In this document: positions 61,001-64,000 of the stretch, piece by piece
Layout of the letters: each line of letters opens with the position of its first letter
How positions within the stretch are numbered: position 1 is the stretch's first letter
Translations under genes and position numbers: made by a program
Source of the DNA: Candidatus Omnitrophota bacterium
Lineage (GTDB): Bacteria > Omnitrophota > Gorgyraeia > Zapsychrales > Zapsychraceae
Length of the DNA stretch: 64,000 bases
Direction: 5' to 3'
Assembly: GCA_020632495.1 (NCBI GenBank)
Contig: JACKFL010000006.1
Location: 434,001-498,000 of the forward strand
Notes under the pieces: generated by a model
Told to the model about the DNA's origin: nothing
Database searches by the model: none
The model's input: the letters and a program-made list of their open reading frames with translations, nothing else

Positions 61001-61546
61001 CGATATCTCACGGGTTACAGCGGTCCGCTCAACGACCCGATTCGCTCCAACGCGATGATCGCGCTGGGCCTGCTGAAACGGCTGGGGACTGCCGCCGAGA
61101 CTAGCTACGATCAGAAACGGGATATCCTGGTCGTGCTGGAGCAGGACACCTCCCTGGCGCGCGCGATGCATATATACCGCAGCATACAGGGGACAGCCGC
61201 GGCCATTGAGGAGGCGATCGTGACCCTGGAAGAGCAGGGTGAGGACGCGGCCCAATTGGCCGGTGAGAATCCCGGGGGGATCGATTTAACCGCGGACCGG
61301 CTCCGCGTGGAGATTATTCGCGACGCGCAGGGCGAACCTCTCCCGTGGGAGGCGCAACCGATCCAACAAATTCCGATCGACGGGCTGGTTCCCGTCATCA
61401 TTAACATTCAGCCGGTCTCCAACCTGCCGCTGTTGCTGGGCGCTCAGCCCAAGGACGCGTTACCGCCGGACAACTTGCCGCGCGACGAGCTTGGGCGCAA
61501 AGATGGCGAAGATATTTTTGATGGCGTCAAACCCGCTGTGCTATAA
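55082..61546 (+). CDS. Giant exported multidomain protein: histidine phosphatase plus three methyltransferase-like domains
   Basis: 2154 residues. Residues 1-33 look like a Sec signal (basic start, hydrophobic core, GPVAA-S). Residues about 60-360 form an unnamed block (FHFDFVIDKGES, LWVNLSPEEADRTI, NTFNKVWIVPK); I recall similar blocks in other large Omnitrophota proteins. About 474-600 (ILARDGDMLYD, FVFIDSAYKGSIFD) resembles the HAD-like domain of some glycan proteins. About 745-970 is a histidine phosphatase with MRHGETPAN (His750) and VFGHGTF (His919). Three SAM-methyltransferase-like folds follow: about 1050-1235 (VVDLGAGDGILS), 1258-1440 (FVEVGLGGQSAGRW, VLREGGLF) and 1580-1745 (IVVIGFGNKTEQV, VLVPGGIF). 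The last 400 residues are mostly helical with a Pro-rich end. The role is unknown, and cofactor supply outside the cytoplasm would be a puzzle. Confidence 0.85.
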   Translation: MFRKFHHRRVRACAVYFIWFLTLSLVPGPVAASVPADELLPMPGPGVMVDRSSSYAPAMMKGVTFHPDRPFHFDFVIDKGESAAQEESFRNESMRLVRYFLASLTVPEQDLWVNLSPEEADRTIPAEFAQTDMGRDLLLQDYLLKQFTASLMYPDKETGQDFWRRVHRRAQQLFGTSDVPVNTFNKVWIVPKAAVVYQNGNSAYVVESTLKVMMEEDYQAAAARQPSPPLTADRFADEIVRDVLIPEIEYEVNHGKQFARLRQIYHALILATWYKENIRASFVNEMYSNRNKIAGIDISDKDSKEEIYAAYLAAFRRGVYNLIREDYDPYSRRMIPRNYFSGGMNIKPVVTVTESAAALPQGGDLALLAVKLDPMNNGRIVNVSEAALDQALLTEQLDPDERRRYIRSLINRRITRPEPEDLEGIGPQEIALAARGLTAPVNPIADYTRLHELALPLLKAKLNAVLRRHSAEQPTYVILARDGDMLYDMLRLMEPNAAAQGRIKLINISLRQSERILDPASPFFDAEQAASMQAFLRQEGVGADDLQSGKFVFIDSAYKGSIFDTILRLNNLKREDVSGRVTGYLVFRDDARSAYTEMPDISPNEAVNALSGLAAVFDRSLQDLMPVFVKEQWASLNPQRRLNFMLALYLQVQPKFLRNANAVEYIDGRWYSLNRAYESYFQDLEPLDELTFHNPHQMDPVAALQLQAMTAGYFREQQPGDAAVLVHEGGRISFDGPYLVPAFPFYAMRHGETPANARNIFQGSTDDPKLNYLSPKGLEDARVGAQTLYDQIAPLLRRGKKVLVLTSGLTRTKQSLQPFLDLIAAKIAAGELPEDIRLEVRADPDLNEINFGSLSNTDPADYTAEQAAFEQAYRRGKNATLPAPGGESYLDLIERGRIWLEGMNSRYADGETAVVVFGHGTFLSTLQILTGIKDMTDATGYIDWISNRPRNGEVVTFRPDQAILTEAPGRDGVETLTVPRFDGAYAEIGRFFVYYRSALPAALTGGQTSSRWADEETVAAARSRGKEVISLADYSRFRNRPVYESADADEEPVRVWDHTQAAVAALQSVDLKDKTVVDLGAGDGILSVVSLRLGARKVVAVDGMNTAGLIEMNMGENEPGFGDYTGRTEFRQAQLSDLPVPGIPKMNWRMLETADVVVMNLPTSLRDSILTGLADIKSGIDLSLVQTLVLAGSFEDDPAGEWDTAGHRTLLEALGFRLTRKIRIPRDDTFVTAFVLERDPRRKDRLNGPKRTQTLTYDRRHEATETYLNEVMQLEFGRTQQSFTRFVEVGLGGQSAGRWAPTFANWFHRLNKLRGRHPAVPAIHLLGIDQEPNIVDNVSTYYRNRLLRRPRPDVSVDFEVGDFHTLAAKEPGSADVVRVMNVFTHYSEIEDQQEFFGAVTRVLREGGLFLRGDNGLATLWKKQNGVLVPQSFLVEPVYLLKDIGPHDIRQIPAAELYANNPETRQRLEAIRTALNNASDLASAHGRALDLRALFTDEQSSRFHKFVAHFRAQLPENLESRLTVGTGGLIVVPLTVESDQAMDAEPGSAEHDELIQESRINAASVYSYEDRLDGIDEYLELNVTDNPHALGGHIVVIGFGNKTEQVTAVAERYPAAKVMGIEFDSNNVAEVEAQIKAHVPDHVAQRIRLFQADARDLQALLPDDSVTMVIYPKSLDFFELANSRNGGRNAQALLRKLLNEARRVLVPGGIFVATGKPLTITHAFLSSGGFRDVTIDAFDEEAVMAIKDTDEAMVADGTGPPVNDFGLEEATMLLELRLGAGIGNLEADLRRVYGALSHTDFNADEAAHVIDLIMAADGPLTGSHIPTVMTALDTLNFLSVNPGTTYRQKIRIFDVIQIAAINPALNVVGILRSRVQAIRRNVRGYFRDHIDDILAGARSGRFDYETLEFLADEYFRSVRDYIRFVWQQEGLGQTAATGRGPIASERLDRQRILSTFEAMLDNGRLTGEETDELIRYLTGYSGPLNDPIRSNAMIALGLLKRLGTAAETSYDQKRDILVVLEQDTSLARAMHIYRSIQGTAAAIEEAIVTLEEQGEDAAQLAGENPGGIDLTADRLRVEIIRDAQGEPLPWEAQPIQQIPIDGLVPVIINIQPVSNLPLLLGAQPKDALPPDNLPRDELGRKDGEDIFDGVKPAVL

Positions 61547-61547
61547 T
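61518..61547 (+). promoter_or_regulatory. Putative promoter overlapping the giant gene's stop codon
   Basis: TTGATG (61518-61523), 18-base spacer, perfect TATAAT (61542-61547) preceded by TGC as an extended -10. The TAA inside TATAAT is the stop codon of the giant gene. A start near 61554 would put the ATG at 61556 almost at the 5' end, i.e. a nearly leaderless message. Confidence 0.5.
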
Positions 61548-61555
61548 GCGGCATC

Positions 61556-61858
61556 ATGGCCGAGAGATTCATCCGCACCTACACCAAGCTGGACCTGTCT
61601 CAGATTACCCCGCATCTGCTGATTTACGGTGATTTATCCGGAACATGCGCCCAATGCCAGAAGATCGACGTCAAACTGAACGATCCGGTTTGTCCCGAGT
61701 GCAAGACTGAATTCAAGTACATTGCCTTCCGTAATATCAAATCCCATATGCCGAAACTGACCAAACTGCTGGCCCAGCGTCCGAGCGTGGTGATCATCGA
61801 TCATGATGACTATAAGAGAGAAAAGGCGGCCTCCCAGGCCGAAGACTTTTTTAAGTGA
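61556..61858 (+). CDS. Small zinc-ribbon protein of unknown function
   Basis: 100 residues. Two CxxC pairs (Cys31/Cys34 in CAQC and Cys46/Cys49 in CPEC) make a zinc ribbon of rubredoxin-like spacing. The C-terminal half (PSVVIIDHDDYKREKAASQAEDFF) is charged and ends in a helix. No family is recognised. No Shine-Dalgarno is visible; a strong -10 lies just upstream. The stop TGA overlaps a GTG that opens a possible membrane microprotein. Confidence 0.75.
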   Translation: MAERFIRTYTKLDLSQITPHLLIYGDLSGTCAQCQKIDVKLNDPVCPECKTEFKYIAFRNIKSHMPKLTKLLAQRPSVVIIDHDDYKREKAASQAEDFFK

Positions 61859-61920
61859 GCGTTGTCCTGTTGGTCGCCACGGTGATAGCCGTCGCGATCG
61901 TCCTTATGAACAGGTCTTAA
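61855..61920 (+). CDS. Possible 21-residue single-helix membrane microprotein
   Basis: GTG 61855 overlaps the preceding stop in a GTGA, the same coupling seen throughout this genome. It opens a 21-codon frame ending TAA at 61920. The product has a continuous hydrophobic core (VVLLVATVIAVAIVLM) capped by Asn-Arg-Ser, i.e. one membrane helix with a positive end. It fills most of the 78-base gap before the M20 peptidase gene. Short length makes chance plausible. Confidence 0.35.
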   Translation: MSVVLLVATVIAVAIVLMNRS

Positions 61921-61936
61921 TCCCCCGGAGATATTC

Positions 61937-63082
61937 ATGATTCGCAAGGACCGTCTGGTTAAACTCACGCAAAAACTGGTGCGGTTTGATTCCTCCAATC
62001 CGCCGGGCCTGGAACTCGATTGTGCCAGGTTTATTGAAAAGGACATGCGCTCGCTCGGGCTGGAAGTCAAGACGGTGAGCTATGCCAAAAACCGGCCGAA
62101 TGTGATCGCCACTTTGAAGGGGACAGCGCCGCGGGCCAAGGCGCAGCGTGAGGCGTTGCTGCTGACGCCGCACTTCGATACGGTACCGGTCGGTGAAGGC
62201 TGGAAATTCAAACCGTTCGGCGGGGAAATCCGCGCCGGCAAGATATACGGTCGCGGGACCAGTGATGATAAGGGGAATACGGCGGCCTGTATGGAAGTCA
62301 TGCGGTCGCTGGTCGAGGATGGGATCCGGCTGGAGCATGATGTGGTGATGGCCGCGACCGTAGACGAAGAATGCGGTTCGCATCTGGGCATTATCCCGTT
62401 GATTGAGAAAAAAGTGGTCCGTCCGAAGCTGGCGTTGGTGGTCGATTCGACTGAGTTCGACGCGGTCATTACCCAAAAGGGCGTGCTGTTTCTGCGGGCC
62501 CGGATTTTCGGCAAGAAGGCGCACAGCGCGTTTAACTGGCGCGGTGACAGCGCGATCGAGACCGCGGCCCGGTGTATCACCCGCCTGACAAATATCCGTT
62601 TTCCCTACAAACGCCACCGGCTGCTGCACGCGCCGACGATAAATATGGGCGTTATCCACGGTGGGGACAAGGTCAACATGGTCGCGGACGTCTGCGAGTT
62701 TACCATCGATCACCGCTTTTGTCCGGGCACTCCGTACCGGGAACCGCTGGGTCTGATCCGCGAGGCGATCGCCAAAGAGGCGCGGAAATTCAAGCTGATC
62801 GTGGACGATATTCAACAGCCGTACGAAATCGCCGGGGATCATCCCTATGTGCGCAAGTTTATGCAGGTCAACCGGGCCTTAAAATCACCGGCCAAACTCA
62901 AGGGAAGCGAGGGGGCGACGGTCATCACCTTTTTCCAGAAGCACGGGATACCCGCCTTTGCCACCGGTTGGGGGGCTCACGGCACCCTGCACACCAACGA
63001 CGAATACATTTACATTAAATCGCTGTACCACGGGACCCGGATTCTGGAGCGGTTTGTCCGGGAATTTGATGCTTTGGCGTGA
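61937..63082 (+). CDS. M20-family metallopeptidase/deacylase (ArgE/DapE-like)
   Basis: 381 residues. Di-zinc ligands are readable: His in LLLTPHFDTVPVG near residue 77, Asp in YGRGTSDDKGNTAA near 112, the catalytic Glu pair in TVDEECGSHLG near 146-147, Asp in LVVDSTEFDAV near 169-174, and His in LHTNDEYI near 352. The dimerisation lid domain covers about 185-300 (GKKAHSAFNWRGDSAI). The family hydrolyses N-acyl amino acids or dipeptides in the cytoplasm; the substrate cannot be fixed from sequence. RBS CCGGAG precedes ATG 61937. Confidence 0.9.
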   Translation: MIRKDRLVKLTQKLVRFDSSNPPGLELDCARFIEKDMRSLGLEVKTVSYAKNRPNVIATLKGTAPRAKAQREALLLTPHFDTVPVGEGWKFKPFGGEIRAGKIYGRGTSDDKGNTAACMEVMRSLVEDGIRLEHDVVMAATVDEECGSHLGIIPLIEKKVVRPKLALVVDSTEFDAVITQKGVLFLRARIFGKKAHSAFNWRGDSAIETAARCITRLTNIRFPYKRHRLLHAPTINMGVIHGGDKVNMVADVCEFTIDHRFCPGTPYREPLGLIREAIAKEARKFKLIVDDIQQPYEIAGDHPYVRKFMQVNRALKSPAKLKGSEGATVITFFQKHGIPAFATGWGAHGTLHTNDEYIYIKSLYHGTRILERFVREFDALA

Positions 63083-63102
63083 ACGGCGGATTATGGTATA
63101 TT
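63074..63102 (+). promoter_or_regulatory. Putative promoter of the TolB-like gene
   Basis: TTGGCG (63074-63079), 17-base spacer, TATATT (63097-63102) with TGG directly before. The -35 is weak (three of six), the extended -10 good. It spans the stop of the M20 gene. An AAAGGA Shine-Dalgarno precedes ATG 63191. Confidence 0.45.
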
Positions 63103-63190
63103 ATGTCCATATGACCCATCCCGGTAAATCTCAACACGATACAGGCGCCCGCCGCTGCCGCGTGCCGACGCCCCAAACGAAAGGATCGTC

Positions 63191-64000
63191 ATGGAGCTGA
63201 AAGGAACGGTTGTTTTCTCCTCCGGCAAGCATGGGGATTACGATATCTGGACGATCAATCTCGAGGACAAGAAGGTGAGCCAGCTCACCGACGGAAACTG
63301 CAAGAATGATTGTCCGCGGTGGTCCCCTGACGGAACCGAAATCGCTTACATTTCCAACCAAACCGGCACTCCCGAGATTTGGTTGATGGAGGCCTCGGGG
63401 GCCAATCAGCGTCAGGTTACCCGCAGCAAGCAGTGGCAGAATACTCCGTCGTGGTCACCTGACGGCGAACGGCTGGTCTTTACCGCCAACTATGAAGGCA
63501 ACTTCGATATCTATTCGATCAGGAAGGACGGAACGGACCTGCAGCGGGTCACCGAGCACGCGGAGGCGGATTATTCACCGGAATATTCCCCGGACGGGAA
63601 AAAGATCGTCTACGCCTCGAAGCGTTCGGGAAGCGAGAATATTTGGCTTTATGACCTGGAATCCAAGGAATCCACCCAGCTGACCGATTACGAAGGTCGT
63701 GAGTATTGCCCGACATTCTCTCCCGACGGAAAAGTGCTGATTTACATTTCCGGTGACCTTAATCCCGATGGGAGTGAGAATCTCGAGATTTTTGCCCTGG
63801 AATTGGCCGAAAACAAGACCTTCCAGATTACCAAGAATCCGGGTGTGGACCGCTTTGTGCGCTGGTCACCGGACGGGAAACACCTGATTTACTGCGCTCA
63901 AAAAAGGTCCAGCGCCGAAAGGCTGACGGTCCTGGAATATTCCTCCGGTCGCTACGAGGAGGTCCGCTTCGACCGCACCCGCCTGGACATCGAACTGGAC
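63191..64000 (+). CDS. TolB-like beta-propeller protein, 3' truncated by window edge
   Basis: The frame is open for 270 codons from ATG 63191 to the window end without a stop. It consists of about five WD40-like/TolB propeller repeats with the hallmark WSPDG (RWSPDGTEIAYIS, SWSPDGERLVFTA, EYSPDGKKIVYAS, TFSPDGKVLIYIS, RWSPDGKHLIYCA) spaced 40-55 residues apart. No signal peptide is seen at this start, which is unusual for periplasmic TolB, so a cytoplasmic propeller or a further domain downstream is possible. It likely mediates protein interaction. Confidence 0.85.
   Translation, partial: MELKGTVVFSSGKHGDYDIWTINLEDKKVSQLTDGNCKNDCPRWSPDGTEIAYISNQTGTPEIWLMEASGANQRQVTRSKQWQNTPSWSPDGERLVFTANYEGNFDIYSIRKDGTDLQRVTEHAEADYSPEYSPDGKKIVYASKRSGSENIWLYDLESKESTQLTDYEGREYCPTFSPDGKVLIYISGDLNPDGSENLEIFALELAENKTFQITKNPGVDRFVRWSPDGKHLIYCAQKRSSAERLTVLEYSSGRYEEVRFDRTRLDIELD

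Overview
The window looks like a chromosomal segment from a Gram-negative (diderm) bacterium of roughly mid-50s percent G+C. It is densely packed, and nearly every gene is on the + strand with ATGA-type overlaps. LPS core, Kdo and Lpt genes prove an outer membrane. A SpoIID-family protein, a DUF2905 protein, a trigger factor without its isomerase domain, and a very large secreted-looking multidomain protein together suggest Candidatus Omnitrophota (PVC side). That placement is inference from gene content only. No rRNA, tRNA, CRISPR, phage or insertion sequence was seen.

Layout. 1-10.7 kb: LPS assembly, with four tandem GT9 heptosyltransferase-like genes and a GT4 enzyme, then a promoter and a heptose kinase, kdsB, kdsA, kdsD, kdsC, a fused lptC/lptA and lptB. 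10.8-17.2 kb: trigger factor, clpP, serA, a membrane protein, purA, an OmpA-type lipoprotein and a coiled-coil protein, closed by a terminator. 17.2-23.8 kb: uppS, cdsA, dxr, rseP, an orphan CpaF-type ATPase and proS. 23.8-36.4 kb: translation, replication and tRNA-modification genes (rimP, nusA, infB, trpS, scpA, ruvB, DUF2905, spoIID-like, queA, tgt, trmD, rplS, rnhB, yraN). 36.4-40.1 kb: a one-carbon cluster (cyclohydrolase-like gene, an atypical folD, a flavoprotein-like gene) and a TPR protein. 40.1-49.6 kb: polA, glgA, coaE, rho, rpmE, prfA, prmC, murA. 49.6-52.6 kb: partial trp operon (trpGDCF). 52.8-54.4 kb: the only minus-strand gene, a GT-C/TPR membrane protein. 54.4-55.1 kb: the one long non-coding stretch, holding a candidate structured RNA with its own promoter and terminator. 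55.1-61.5 kb: a 2154-residue protein. 61.5-64 kb: a zinc-ribbon protein, a possible 21-residue membrane peptide, an M20 peptidase and a truncated TolB-like beta-propeller.

Most notable points. (1) FolD has all three folate-site catalytic positions replaced (K56Q, Q100H, D125E in human numbering) and sits directly behind a cyclodeaminase/cyclohydrolase-family gene, which suggests the cyclohydrolase step has been handed to the neighbour. (2) A roughly 230-nt RNA with a perfect 12-bp closing helix lies between a promoter and an intrinsic terminator, and matches no RNA family I can name. (3) The tRNA-guanine transglycosylase has lost two zinc cysteines. (4) The 2154-residue protein joins a signal peptide to a histidine phosphatase and three methyltransferase-like domains.
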